Shown here: positions 40,184 through 49,876 of the stretch, piece after piece
Position numbering within the stretch: position 1 is the stretch's first letter
Layout: each line of letters starts with the position of its first letter
Translations under genes and position numbers: made by a program
From: Variovorax terrae
GTDB lineage: Bacteria > Pseudomonadota > Gammaproteobacteria > Burkholderiales > Burkholderiaceae_C
Direction of reading: 5' to 3'
DNA: 64,000 bases
Assembly: GCF_022809125.1 (NCBI RefSeq)
Contig: NZ_JALGBI010000001.1
Span: 1,364,001 to 1,428,000, forward strand
The notes under the pieces: generated by a model
Told to the model about the DNA's origin: nothing
The model's database searches: none
What the model saw: only the letters and a program-made list of their open reading frames with translations

Positions 40184-43100
40184 TCAGGCCTTGTGGCGGC
40201 GCAGTCCCCAGGCGCGCACCACCAGGTAGATCACCGGCAGCACCAGCAGCGTGAGCAGCGTGGTGGTCAGCATGCCGCCCACGATCACCAGCGCCAGCGG
40301 GCGCTGCGCCTGCGAGCCGATGGCGTGCGACATGGCGGCCGGCAGCAGGCCCAGGCCGGCCAGCAGGGCCGTCATCAGCACCGGGCGCATGCGCAGCGCC
40401 GCGCCGTCGAGCACCGCCTGGCGCAGGGTCTCGCGGGTCAGCCGGCCGGCTTCTTCCAGGCGTTCGTCGAGCAGCTTGCGCACGTAGGCGATCAGGATCA
40501 CGCCATCCTGGATCGCGATGCCGAACAGCGACAGGAAGCCGATGGCCGCCGAGATCGACAGGTCCTCGCCCGCAAGGTAGAGCGCCGTGATGCCGCCGAT
40601 GGCCGCGAACGGCACGTTGATCAGCACGATGCTCGCGTCGCGGAAGCTGTTGAAGGCGAAGAACAGCAGGATCAGGATCACGCCCAGCGTGGCGGGAATG
40701 ATGATCGACAGCTTGGACTGCGCTTCCTTCATCTGGTCGAACTGGCCCGCCCATTTGAGCGAGTAGCCGCGCGGCAGCTCGACTTCCTTGGCGATGCGTG
40801 CCTGCAGCTCGGCCACGGTGCTGCCCAGGTCGCGGTCGCGGATGCCGAACTTCACCGCCATGTAGCGCTTCGCTCCCTCGCGGTAGACGAAGAACGGGCC
40901 ATTGGTCTGCTCGATCTTTGCCAGCATGGACAGCGGGATGCGCGAACCGTCGGGCGCGTCCACCAGCAGCTGGCCCAGCCGGTCGGCGCTGGCGCGCTCG
41001 TTCTGCGGCAGGCGCACCGCCACGTCGACGCGGCGCTCGCCTTCCAGCACCGTGGTGGCGACGCCGCCGCCGATGGCGTTGCTGATGACGTTCTGCAGGT
41101 CCGACACATTGACGCCGAAGCGTGCGCAGGCGGCCCGGTCGATGGTGATGTTGAGCGTGGGCTGGCCCAGGGCGCGCAGGATGCCGGCATCGACCACGCC
41201 GGGCGTGTCGTCGAGCACCTTCTCGATCTGCTCGGCCAGCGCGGTCAGCTGGCCCAGGTCGGCGCCGAAGATCTTCACCGAGTTCTCGCCCTTGACTCCT
41301 GACAGCGCCTCGGCCACGTTGTCCTGGATGTACTGCGAGAAGCTCACGTCGACGCCGGGAATGGTGTCGAGCTGGGCCTGCAGGCGCCGCACCACGTCTT
41401 CGCGGGTCACGCCCACCGGCCATTCGCCAGGCTCCTTGAAGGCCAGCGAGTATTCCTGGTTGAACACGCCGGTGGCATCGGTGCCGTCGTCGGGGCGGCC
41501 GATCTGGGCCGTGACGTTGCGTACTTCGGGCTGGCGCAGGAACAGCTCGCGCAACTGCTTGCTGACCTTCACCGAGTAGTTCATGTCCACCGTGGTGGGC
41601 AGGGTCACGCGGATCCAGAGGTTGTTTTCCTCCAGCGTGGGCAGGAAGGAGGTGCCTAGCCGCGTGAGCAGGAACAACGCGACGCCGAAGGCCGCGAGCG
41701 CGGCGAACAGCACCCGCTTGGGCCGGTCGAGCATGGCGCCGGCCAGGCGCCGGTAGCCGTTGAGCATGCTGATGAAGTACTTGGGCTCGTGCAGCTGGCT
41801 GGCGCTCTTGTAGGCGAACGAGGCCATGGCCGGCACCAGCGCCAGCGCCAGCACGATGGACGCGAGCATCGCCACGCCCATGGTCATGCCCATGGGATGG
41901 AAGATCTTGCCTTCCACGCCGCCCAGGATGAACAGCGGCGAGTAGGCCACGATGATGATGCTGGTGGAGAAGACCACCGGCCGCTGCACCTCGGCCACGG
42001 CGGCGACGATGGCCTCCTTGACGGTGGCGTATTTTTTCTCCTCGATGGTGCGGATGATGTTCTCGATCACGATCACCGCCGCATCGACGATCAGGCCGAA
42101 GTCCACCGCGCCGAGCGAGATCAGGTTGGCCGGGATGCCGACCTGGGTCATGCCGATGAAGGCGGCGCACAGGCCCAGCGGGATCACCATGGCCACGATC
42201 AGCGCGCCGCGGAAGTTGGCCAGGAAGGCGTACAGCACCATCAGCACCAGGGCCATGCCCACGACCAGCGTGTGCTGCACGGTGTCCACCGTCAGGTCCA
42301 GCAAATGCTGGCGGTCGTAGAACGGCGTGATCTGCACGCCCGCCGGCAGGGCGCCCGCGTTGAGTTCGTTGATGCGCTCGCGCACCTTGCCCAGCACCTC
42401 GCTGGCGTTGCCGCCGCGGCGCATCAGCACGATGGCCTCGACGATGTCGTCCTTCTCGTTCTGCGCCACCTGGCCCAGGCGCGGCGCGTAGCCGGCGCTG
42501 ACCTCGGCCACGTCGCCCACGCGCACCGGCACGCCGCTGTTGGTGGCGATCACGATGTTCTTCACGTCCTCGAGCGTGCGCAGCATGCCCACGCCGCGCA
42601 CCACCACGCGCTGGCTGCCAGTGTTCAGCACGTCGCCGCCGGCATTGCCGTTGCCGCTTTGCACCGCGGCCATGAGCTGGGCCAGTGTCACGTTGTACAG
42701 CTGCAGGCGCCCGGGGTCGGGGATCACCTGGTACTGCTTGACGCGGCCGCCGAACGCCGTCACGTCGGCGATGCCGGGCACGGTCTTGATGGCCTTGTAG
42801 ATGGTCCAGTCCTGCAGGGTCTTGACCGAGGTCGGATCCCAGCCGGGCGCGTCGATGCGGTAGCGCAGGATCTCGCCCAGCGCATCGGCGTCGGGCGAGA
42901 AGTCGGGTGTCACGTTGTCGGGCAGGTTGATGCCCTGCAGGTACTGCTGCACGTTGTTGCGTGCCACGAACGAGCTCACGCCGTCGTTGAACTGCACCGT
43001 GACCACGCTCAGCCCGAACAGCGAGATCGAGCGGAAGGCCTTGACGTCGGGCAGGCCGGCCAGCGCCGTCTCGATCGGGATGGTCAGCTGCTGCTCGACT

Positions 43101-43303
43101 TCCAGCGTGCTGCGGCCGGCCCATTGGGTGATGACCTGCACGTTGAGCGGCGAGACGTTCGGGTAGGGCTCGATCGGCAGCTTGCGAAAGGCCTGGATGC
43201 CGGCCAGCAGCAGGGCCACGCAGGCGGCCGCCACCAGCCAGCGGCGGTCGATCATGAGCCGGGCCAGCTTGTGGGCCCAGGTGTTGGTGGCCTGCTCGCT
43301 CAT
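40184..43303 (-). CDS. Heavy-metal-type RND efflux permease (CzcA/CusA family)
   Basis: A 1039-residue inner-membrane pump. The helix-4 motif LGAVDFGLIVDAAVIVIENIIRTIEEKK is characteristic of heavy-metal RND proteins, as is PLNVQVITQWAGRSTLEVEQQLTIPIE at the N-terminal periplasmic entry. Two large periplasmic domains and about twelve helices are present. The metal cannot be assigned by eye. Its start overlaps the adaptor stop by ATGA (43300-43303); it is the last gene of a tripartite operon preceded by a two-component system. Confidence 0.92.
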   Translation of the reverse strand: MSEQATNTWAHKLARLMIDRRWLVAAACVALLLAGIQAFRKLPIEPYPNVSPLNVQVITQWAGRSTLEVEQQLTIPIETALAGLPDVKAFRSISLFGLSVVTVQFNDGVSSFVARNNVQQYLQGINLPDNVTPDFSPDADALGEILRYRIDAPGWDPTSVKTLQDWTIYKAIKTVPGIADVTAFGGRVKQYQVIPDPGRLQLYNVTLAQLMAAVQSGNGNAGGDVLNTGSQRVVVRGVGMLRTLEDVKNIVIATNSGVPVRVGDVAEVSAGYAPRLGQVAQNEKDDIVEAIVLMRRGGNASEVLGKVRERINELNAGALPAGVQITPFYDRQHLLDLTVDTVQHTLVVGMALVLMVLYAFLANFRGALIVAMVIPLGLCAAFIGMTQVGIPANLISLGAVDFGLIVDAAVIVIENIIRTIEEKKYATVKEAIVAAVAEVQRPVVFSTSIIIVAYSPLFILGGVEGKIFHPMGMTMGVAMLASIVLALALVPAMASFAYKSASQLHEPKYFISMLNGYRRLAGAMLDRPKRVLFAALAAFGVALFLLTRLGTSFLPTLEENNLWIRVTLPTTVDMNYSVKVSKQLRELFLRQPEVRNVTAQIGRPDDGTDATGVFNQEYSLAFKEPGEWPVGVTREDVVRRLQAQLDTIPGVDVSFSQYIQDNVAEALSGVKGENSVKIFGADLGQLTALAEQIEKVLDDTPGVVDAGILRALGQPTLNITIDRAACARFGVNVSDLQNVISNAIGGGVATTVLEGERRVDVAVRLPQNERASADRLGQLLVDAPDGSRIPLSMLAKIEQTNGPFFVYREGAKRYMAVKFGIRDRDLGSTVAELQARIAKEVELPRGYSLKWAGQFDQMKEAQSKLSIIIPATLGVILILLFFAFNSFRDASIVLINVPFAAIGGITALYLAGEDLSISAAIGFLSLFGIAIQDGVILIAYVRKLLDERLEEAGRLTRETLRQAVLDGAALRMRPVLMTALLAGLGLLPAAMSHAIGSQAQRPLALVIVGGMLTTTLLTLLVLPVIYLVVRAWGLRRHKA

Positions 43304-44487
43304 GAGCCGGCCCCGGCGCGGGTCGAGCCCAGCGGGTTGCTGGCCGGCTTGCCGGGCTGGGGATTGGTGATGCCGCGGTCCATCAGCACGCTGCCTTCGA
43401 TGACGACCCGGTCATTGGCCTGCAGGCCGCGCGTCACGGCCAGGTGGCCGGCGTCGTTGGCCGGCGCCACCTCGACCGAGACCCGCTCGAAGCGCTGCGG
43501 CTCGCGCTGCACGATGACGAAGGATTCGGCGCCGTCCTGCACCACTGCGGCACGCGGCACCACCGGTAGCTGGCGCTCCTGCATGGACACTTCGGCGCGG
43601 GCGAACATGTCGGGCTTGAGGGCTCCGTTCGGGTTGGGCAGGTCCACGCGGATATTGACGGCGTGGGTCTGCGGATCGACCGACGGCGCGATGAAGCTCA
43701 CGCGCCCGCGCAGCGGCGCGCCCGGCGCCAGGCCGGTGACCTGGATGTCGACCATCTGGCCTTCGTGCAGGCGCGGCAGGTCGGCCTCGAACACATTGCC
43801 CAGGAACCACAGCGAGGACAGGTCGGCGATGGTGCCCAGCGAGCCGCCGGTGTCGAGGTAGCCGCCCGGATCCACGTTGCGCTTGATGAAGCGGCCGCTG
43901 ATGGGTGCCCGGACCACGAGGTGCTGCTGCGCGCTGCCGCTGCGGTCGAGCTGCTCGATGTCGGCGGGGCTGGCGCCCAGCACCTGGAGCTTGTTGCGCG
44001 CGCCGGCGAGCGTGGCCTGCGCGTCTTCCAGCAGGTCGGAGGTGGACTGGGTGTTGAGCATGCGCACCGCGCTGCGCGCCAGCAGGAACTCGTTCTGCGC
44101 CGAGATGAACTCGGGGCTGTACAGCCAGGCGATGGCTTCGCCGGCCTTGACGCTGGCGCCTTCGAACACGGCGATCCGGTCGATGCGCCCGGCCAGCCGC
44201 GCCGATACCTGGTTGATGCGCATGCCGTTGAGCGCGAGCTTGCCGCTCAGGCGCAGGGCGTCGCGCACGGTCTGGAGCTGGGCCGGAACGACCTCCACCA
44301 GGCTTTGGCCGAGGCGCGCCTGGCTCGGCGTCGGCACGGGCTGGACGGCGGCCACCGCGGCCGCGACGGGGGTTTCCGGGCCGGCCGGCCGGGCGGCCGG
44401 CAGCAGCGACCTGGCGCCAAAGGCACCCAGCAGCAGGCCTGCCACGCCGGTCGCGGCGGCAGCGGCCCATGTCTTCTTGTTCATCAT
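43300..44487 (-). CDS. RND efflux periplasmic adaptor (CzcB/CusB family)
   Basis: A 395-residue adaptor anchored by an N-terminal hydrophobic helix (about 8-28). Lipoyl-like and hairpin regions follow: SARLAGRIDRIAVFEGASVKAGEAIAWLYSPEFISAQNEFLLARS, then VVRAPISGRFIKRNVDPGGYL. Start is ATG 44487 (a second ATG follows at once), with AAGGAA upstream. No His-rich metal-binding N-terminus is apparent. It overlaps the pump gene. Confidence 0.9.
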   Translation of the reverse strand: MMNKKTWAAAAATGVAGLLLGAFGARSLLPAARPAGPETPVAAAVAAVQPVPTPSQARLGQSLVEVVPAQLQTVRDALRLSGKLALNGMRINQVSARLAGRIDRIAVFEGASVKAGEAIAWLYSPEFISAQNEFLLARSAVRMLNTQSTSDLLEDAQATLAGARNKLQVLGASPADIEQLDRSGSAQQHLVVRAPISGRFIKRNVDPGGYLDTGGSLGTIADLSSLWFLGNVFEADLPRLHEGQMVDIQVTGLAPGAPLRGRVSFIAPSVDPQTHAVNIRVDLPNPNGALKPDMFARAEVSMQERQLPVVPRAAVVQDGAESFVIVQREPQRFERVSVEVAPANDAGHLAVTRGLQANDRVVIEGSVLMDRGITNPQPGKPASNPLGSTRAGAGS

Positions 44488-44512
44488 GGTCGTGTTTCCT
44501 TGGGGTGTCGGG

Positions 44513-45838
44513 CTACAGGTCGCCGATGGCGGTGTCCAGCGCAACGCGCGCCTGCAGCGCGACCGAGCGCGCCTGCAGCGCAGCGAATTCGGCACTGCGC
44601 ATGGCGTTGTAGGCGTTGATGACGTCGATGTATGCGGTCTGGCCGGTGCCATAGTTGGTGAGCGTCAGCCGGTAGGCGACGCGGGCCTGTTCCAGCAGGC
44701 GGCCTTCGATCAGCTTGAGCTGCTCAAGGCTCTGGGTCCACTGGAAGTAGGCGGTGTCCACCGCCAGCAGGGCCTGCTGGCGCAGGGACTCGTCCGCGTC
44801 GCGCGCCGAGCCGAGCTGGGCCTTGGCCTGGTCGATCAGGTTGCGCTCCTTGCGGCCGAAATACAGCGGGAAGGTCACGCCCACGCTGATACCGTAGGAC
44901 TCGTTGTTGCCAAAGCCCCAGGGCGGCGCGGCCGAGTTGAACGACAGCGCGACGTTGAAGTCGGGCCGCGAGCCGAGTTCGGCCAGGTCCACGCTGCGCT
45001 GGGCTCCCTCCAGCGTGAACTGCGAGGCCTTGAGCGCCGGGTTGCGCGTCAGCGCCGCCTCGCGCAGCGTGTCGAGGTTCGGCACCTGGCGCTCCGGAAC
45101 CATGTCCTGCGTGGGAAGGGCCAGGGGCATGCCGGGCGGCCGCCCGATGAGCCCGCCGATCTGCGCCGCCAGCGTCTGGGCCTGGCGCTCCAGCCCCAGC
45201 AGGTCGGTGCGCAGCTGTTCTTCCGTGACCTGGGCGTTGATGTAGTCGGCATAGGCCGCCGCGTTCTGCGCATAGCGCAGGCGCGTGATCTGCTTGATCT
45301 GTTCGAGCCGGTCGAGCTGGGTCCGCGACAGGCGGATCTGGGCCTGGTTGGCCTGCCACGAGAACCAGGCGGTCTTGAGCTGCCCGACCAGCTGGACCAG
45401 CAGCGACTCGGTCTCGGCCCGGGCCTGATGGGCCTGTGCCTGGACGATGTCGCCACTCAGGCGCTTCTTGCCGGGCCAGTACAGGTTCTGCGAGAGCGAC
45501 CAGCTCATGCTTTCGGAGGTGCCGATGGCAAAGGGGTTGTGGCGCAGCGGCCCCTGGTTGACGGTGAAGGTCGGGTTGTCGGGCGCGCGCGCGGGCTCGA
45601 CGCCGAACTGCGTGGCTCGGGCCGCGCCCTGGGCCGAGCGCAGCTGTGGATTGTTCCGTTTCAGTTCGTCCACCAGGGCGGGCAGGGTCCAGGTGGCGCC
45701 TGCGGGGCTGGTGGCCTCGACGGCCTGGGCCGGCAGGCCCTGGGCCTGCAGCGCGGGCGTGCACAAGAGGCCGAACAGCAGGGCGAGGCTGAAGCCGCAG
45801 CGTCGGTGATGCGCCGTGTAATGAAAGTGTCGTGCCAT
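44513..45838 (-). CDS. Outer-membrane efflux channel (TolC/CzcC family)
   Basis: A 441-residue outer-membrane factor with a signal peptide (ending LQAQ, about residue 33). The two repeated halves have long coiled-coil helices, and family motifs such as RNPALKASQFTLEGAQRSVDLAELGSRPDFNV are clear. Start 45838 follows AGGAG. It is the first structural gene of the efflux operon; a predicted response-regulator box lies 33-60 bases upstream. Confidence 0.9.
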   Translation of the reverse strand: MARHFHYTAHHRRCGFSLALLFGLLCTPALQAQGLPAQAVEATSPAGATWTLPALVDELKRNNPQLRSAQGAARATQFGVEPARAPDNPTFTVNQGPLRHNPFAIGTSESMSWSLSQNLYWPGKKRLSGDIVQAQAHQARAETESLLVQLVGQLKTAWFSWQANQAQIRLSRTQLDRLEQIKQITRLRYAQNAAAYADYINAQVTEEQLRTDLLGLERQAQTLAAQIGGLIGRPPGMPLALPTQDMVPERQVPNLDTLREAALTRNPALKASQFTLEGAQRSVDLAELGSRPDFNVALSFNSAAPPWGFGNNESYGISVGVTFPLYFGRKERNLIDQAKAQLGSARDADESLRQQALLAVDTAYFQWTQSLEQLKLIEGRLLEQARVAYRLTLTNYGTGQTAYIDVINAYNAMRSAEFAALQARSVALQARVALDTAIGDL

Positions 45839-45870
45839 GGCAAACTCCTGCGCGGATTGTGCGGGCGGCC

Positions 45871-45898
45871 GGCTTTACAAAGGCTTAACGCCTGTTAC
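45871..45898 (-). promoter_or_regulatory. Tandem direct repeats, predicted response-regulator box
   Basis: On the minus strand, GTAACAGGC, GTTAAGCC and GTAAAGCC follow one another, the last two in 11-base register, as in OmpR/PhoB-type boxes. The array lies just upstream of the outer-membrane channel gene and just downstream of the kinase gene. Confidence 0.5.
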
Positions 45899-45899
45899 C

Positions 45900-47339
45900 T
45901 CATTTTGACGCTGGGGCAGCTTCCGTAGTGTGACGGCCTGTGCGCTGGTGCGGCAGGCGGAAGGTCACGCGCGTGCCGGTGCCCTGCGGGCCGCTGCCGA
46001 TCAGCAGTTCCCCGCCCAGGCCGCGCACCGCCTTCTGGGCGATGGGCAGGCCCAGCCCCGAGCCGCTGGCGCTGGCCTGGTCGCCGCGCCAGAACGGGGT
46101 CAGCATCTGGTCGCGCACGGCGGGCGCGATGGCCGGTCCGTTGTCCTGCACATGGACCAGCAGCTCATCGCCCGCCGGCTCCAGGCTGATCCGCACCACG
46201 GGGCCTCCATACAACAGGGCGTTGTCGATGACGTTGCCTAGCGCCTCCTCGAGCAGGATCGGGCTGCCGCTGAGCCAGAGCGGGCCCAGCCGTGCCAGGT
46301 CGGCATCGGCCTGCAGCGTCTTGTGGGCCGCGGCGGCGGGCTCCTGCCAGCGCCCGGCCACCTCCTGCAGCAGGGCGCAGAGTTCGAACCGGGTGGTTTC
46401 GGCCGGTGTCCCGCGCTCGGAGCGCGCCAGCGCCAGCAGCTGGCGCACCAGGTGCGTGGCGCGCGAGGCCGCGGCATGCAGTTCGTCCAGCACCTCGCTG
46501 TCGGGCGGCTGCCCGGGATTGGCGTGATGGGTGCGCTGCAGGTCGTCGGCCAGCAGCTTGAGCCCGGCCACGGGGGTGCGCAGCTGGTGCGCGGCATCGG
46601 CGATGAAGCGCCGCTCATGCGCCACGGCCTCCTGCAGGCGGGCCAGCAGATCGTTGATGTGGCCGATCAGCCCGCGCAGCTCGTCGGGCACGTTGTCCAG
46701 AGGCAGGGGCGACAGGTCGTCGATGCCGCGCCGCGCCACGGCGAGGGTGGTGTCGCGAGCGGGCGCCAGCCCATAGCGGATGCCCAGGAACAGCAGGGGG
46801 ATGATCAGAAAGCCCAGGCCGGCGGCCGGCAGGAAGATGGCCAGGGCGAGTTCGCGGCTGATCTGGTCGCGCTTGGACTGCGCTTCGCCCACGATGACCC
46901 AGACCGATTCGGGTCGCCCGGCCTGCTCCAGCCGAACGGCCACGGCCCGCAGGCTGCCCCAGGTGGTGGGCGTGTCGTAGAACAGCGGGTGCCCGGTGGG
47001 CTGCTGATCGGAGCCTTGCGGCAGGCTCAGTTCGGCGTTGCCGACCAGGGTGCGGCCGTCGCCGGTGCGCACCGTGAAGCGCGAGGGCGAGAGCGAGTCG
47101 AACACCAGCGAGGCCGCGGTGCGCGAGTCGACCGCGAACCGCGGCCCTTCGGCATCCCAGCGCACCTGCGCGCCCAGGGCCAGGGCATCGTCCTTGAGGA
47201 TCCGGTCGAACGAGCTCTGGGCCGTGCGCCCGGCCAGCCAGAAGGCGGCCAGCATGGCCAGCAAGGCCGGCAGCAGCCACAGCCACAGCAGCGGGTAGAG
47301 CAGCTTGCGCAGCAGGCTGGCGCTGCCCGCGGGATTCAT
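45900..47339 (-). CDS. Two-component sensor histidine kinase
   Basis: A 479-residue membrane kinase. Helix 1 spans about residues 14-36, a periplasmic sensor domain about 40-160, and helix 2 about 166-187. HAMP-like and dimerisation regions follow, with the phosphorylated His251 in FIADAAHQLRTP. The ATP-binding domain has GNVIDNALLYGG, VQDNGPAI and GSGLGLPIAQKAV. Its start overlaps the response-regulator stop by ATGA. It is expected to sense periplasmic metal and control the adjacent efflux operon; the signal is inferred from context. Confidence 0.92.
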   Translation of the reverse strand: MNPAGSASLLRKLLYPLLWLWLLPALLAMLAAFWLAGRTAQSSFDRILKDDALALGAQVRWDAEGPRFAVDSRTAASLVFDSLSPSRFTVRTGDGRTLVGNAELSLPQGSDQQPTGHPLFYDTPTTWGSLRAVAVRLEQAGRPESVWVIVGEAQSKRDQISRELALAIFLPAAGLGFLIIPLLFLGIRYGLAPARDTTLAVARRGIDDLSPLPLDNVPDELRGLIGHINDLLARLQEAVAHERRFIADAAHQLRTPVAGLKLLADDLQRTHHANPGQPPDSEVLDELHAAASRATHLVRQLLALARSERGTPAETTRFELCALLQEVAGRWQEPAAAAHKTLQADADLARLGPLWLSGSPILLEEALGNVIDNALLYGGPVVRISLEPAGDELLVHVQDNGPAIAPAVRDQMLTPFWRGDQASASGSGLGLPIAQKAVRGLGGELLIGSGPQGTGTRVTFRLPHQRTGRHTTEAAPASK

Positions 47340-48019
47340 GGCGCGCTGCCGGCCTGTGCCAGCTCCAGCGCATAGCCGACGCCGCGCACCGTGACGATGG
47401 TGACGCCGGTGGCCGCCAGCTTGCGGCGCAGCTTGAGGATGTAGATCTCCACCGCGTTGGCGCTGAAGTTCGATTCCCAGCTCGACATGGCCGAGATGAT
47501 GCGGCTCTTGGGCACGGCGGCGCCGGGGGAGGCCATCAGCAGCTCGACCAGCGCGGCTTCGCGCGGGCTCAGCGCGAGCCGCTCCTCGCGATGGCGCAGT
47601 TCCCGGCTGCTGGTGTTGAAGCTGAGTTCCCCCACGTGCAGCAGGTTGCTGGCGCCGCCGCGGCGGCGGCGCATGATGGCGCGCAGCCGGGCCACCAGTT
47701 CCTCGGCCTCGAAGGGCTTGGCGAGGTAGTCGTCGGCGCCGCCGTTGAGTCCCTGCAGACGGTCCTGCAGTTCGTCGCGCGCGGTCAGGATCAGCACCGC
47801 CAGCTCGAGGCCGCGCCCGCGCCAGTGCCGCAGGACTTCCAGGCCATTGCGCCGGGGCAGGCCGAGGTCGAGCACGGCGGCGTCGTAGGGCTCGGTGGCG
47901 GTGGCCGCCAGGGCCAGCTCGCCATCGGCCGCCACGTCGACCTGCCAGCCCTCGGCCTGCAGCGCGCGCCGGATGCCCAGCCGCAGGGCCGGGTCATCCT
48001 CGACGACCAGGACGCGCAT
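47336..48019 (-). CDS. OmpR-family response regulator
   Basis: A 227-residue DNA-binding regulator. The receiver domain has acidic pocket EDD (7-9), phosphorylated Asp51 in VLDLGLP and conserved Lys101. A winged-helix domain (about 130-220) ends in IVTVRGVGYALE, typical of the OmpR family. First gene of the regulator-kinase pair upstream of the tripartite efflux genes. Start 48019. Confidence 0.94.
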   Translation of the reverse strand: MRVLVVEDDPALRLGIRRALQAEGWQVDVAADGELALAATATEPYDAAVLDLGLPRRNGLEVLRHWRGRGLELAVLILTARDELQDRLQGLNGGADDYLAKPFEAEELVARLRAIMRRRRGGASNLLHVGELSFNTSSRELRHREERLALSPREAALVELLMASPGAAVPKSRIISAMSSWESNFSANAVEIYILKLRRKLAATGVTIVTVRGVGYALELAQAGSAP

Positions 48020-48048
48020 GTTGCGATGAGTCCGCTGGGCTCAGCGGC

Positions 48049-49746
48049 TCAGAAGTTGTCGAGCACCGCGCCCTTGCTGGCGCTGGCCGCGTTGAAGGCG
48101 AACTTGGCCTGCACGCCGCGGGTGTAGCGCGGGGCCGGCGGGGTCCAGCCTGCGCGGCGCTTGGCGAGCTCGGCTTCGGGCACGTTGAGTTCGAGCATCA
48201 GCTTGTGGGCGTCGATGGTGATCGAGTCGCCCTCGTGGATGAAGGCGATGTTGCCGCCGGCCGCCGCCTCCGGCGCCACATGGCCCACCACCATGCCCCA
48301 GGTGCCGCCGGAGAAACGGCCGTCGGTGATCAGGCCCACGCTCTCGCCCAGGCCGGCGCCGATCAGCGCGCCCGTGGGCGCCAGCATCTCGGGCATGCCC
48401 GGGCCGCCCTTGGGGCCGAGGTAGCGCAGCACCATCACGTCGCCAGCGACGATCTTGCCATCGAGAATGGCCTTGAGCGCCGACTGCTCGTCGTCGAACA
48501 CGCGCGCCGGGCCGGTGATGACCGGGTTCTTGAGGCCGGTGATCTTGGCGACCGCGCCCTCGGGGCTCAGGTTGCCCTTGAGGATGGCGAGGTGGCCCTG
48601 CTCGTACATGGGCTTGTCGATCGGCCGGATCACGTGCTGGTCGGCGCGCGGCTGGTCTGGCACGTCCTTCAGCACTTCGGCGATGGTCTGGCCGCTGATG
48701 GTGAGGCAGTCGCCGTGCAGCAGGCCGGCGTTCAGCAGCACCTTCATGACCTGCGGGATGCCACCGGCCTGGTGCAGGTCCACCGCGAGGTACTTGCCGC
48801 TGGGCTTGAGGTCGCACAGCACCGGCGTCTTCTGGCGGATGCGCTCGAAGTCGTCGATGGTCCATTCCACGCCGGCCGCATGCGCGATGGCGAGGAAGTG
48901 CAGCACCGCGTTGGTCGAGCCGCCAGTGGCCATGATCACGGCGACGGCGTTCTCGATCGCCTTGCGGGTCACGATGTCGCGCGGCTTGATGTCCATCTTG
49001 ATGGCCTCGATCAGCACCTTGGCCGATTCCTTGGCCGAGTTCTGCTTCTCGTCGTGCGGATTCGCCATGGTGGACGAGTAGGGCAGGCTGATGCCCAGCG
49101 CCTCGAAGGCCGACGACATGGTGTTGGCCGTGTACATGCCGCCGCAGGAGCCGGTGCCGGGGATGGCGCGCATCTCGATCTCGCGCAGGTCTTCGTCGCT
49201 CAGGTTGCCGGCGGCGTTCTGGCCCACGGCTTCGAACACGCTCACGATGTTGAGGTCCTGGCCCTTCCACTTGCCCGGCAGGATGGTGCCGCCGTAGACG
49301 TAGATGGCCGGCACGTTGGCGCGCAGCATGCCCATCAGGCCGCCGGGCATGTTCTTGTCGCAGCCGCCGACGACGAGCACGCCGTCCATCCACTGGCCCT
49401 GCACCGAGGTCTCGATGCAGTCGGAGATGACTTCGCGGCTCACCAGCGAGTACTTCATGCCTTCGGTGCCCATGGCCATGCCGTCCGAGATGGTGGGCGT
49501 GCCGAACACCTGGGCGTTGCCGCCGGCTTCCTCGATGCCCGCGATGGCCGCGTCGGCCAGCTTCTGCAGGCCCGAGTTGCAGGGCGTGATGGTGCTGTGG
49601 CCGTTGGCCACGCCGACCATGGGCTTCCTGAAGTCGCCTTCCTCGTAGCCCATGGCGTAGTACATGGAGCGGTTCGGGGCGCGCGACTTGCCTTCGGTGA
49701 TGTTGGCCGAGCGGCGGTTGATCTGGATGGTTTTGATGTCTGCCAT
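48049..49746 (-). CDS. ilvD: Dihydroxy-acid dehydratase
   Basis: A 565-residue iron-sulfur enzyme in valine, leucine and isoleucine synthesis, dehydrating dihydroxy acids to 2-oxo acids. Cluster Cys are in [23 protein letters not shown] and [14 protein letters not shown]. The catalytic C-terminal region contains [19 protein letters not shown]. The start at 49746 ([20 protein letters not shown]) is preferred; upstream in-frame codons are non-conserved. It is divergent from a LysR-type regulator gene, which may control it. Confidence 0.96.
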   Translation of the reverse strand: MADIKTIQINRRSANITEGKSRAPNRSMYYAMGYEEGDFRKPMVGVANGHSTITPCNSGLQKLADAAIAGIEEAGGNAQVFGTPTISDGMAMGTEGMKYSLVSREVISDCIETSVQGQWMDGVLVVGGCDKNMPGGLMGMLRANVPAIYVYGGTILPGKWKGQDLNIVSVFEAVGQNAAGNLSDEDLREIEMRAIPGTGSCGGMYTANTMSSAFEALGISLPYSSTMANPHDEKQNSAKESAKVLIEAIKMDIKPRDIVTRKAIENAVAVIMATGGSTNAVLHFLAIAHAAGVEWTIDDFERIRQKTPVLCDLKPSGKYLAVDLHQAGGIPQVMKVLLNAGLLHGDCLTISGQTIAEVLKDVPDQPRADQHVIRPIDKPMYEQGHLAILKGNLSPEGAVAKITGLKNPVITGPARVFDDEQSALKAILDGKIVAGDVMVLRYLGPKGGPGMPEMLAPTGALIGAGLGESVGLITDGRFSGGTWGMVVGHVAPEAAAGGNIAFIHEGDSITIDAHKLMLELNVPEAELAKRRAGWTPPAPRYTRGVQAKFAFNAASASKGAVLDNF

Positions 49747-49861
49747 GGTGTCTCTCTGTGGGGCGGGTGGGATGCCTGCAGGCGCAAGGCCGTCATTGTG
49801 GCAGCGCCGAGTATGCGCCGCAGCACAACCGCGCGTCCAATCTATTTCTCGGAACCTATTA

Positions 49862-49876
49862 ATATGCTGTGCATAT
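49862..49876. promoter_or_regulatory. LysR-type box overlapping its own start codon
   Basis: ATATGC TGT GCATAT is a perfect 6-bp inverted repeat containing T-N11-A (T63...A75 of this segment), the LysR core motif. It covers the first bases of the regulator ATG (49875) and lies in the ilvD-lysR spacer. Confidence 0.55.
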
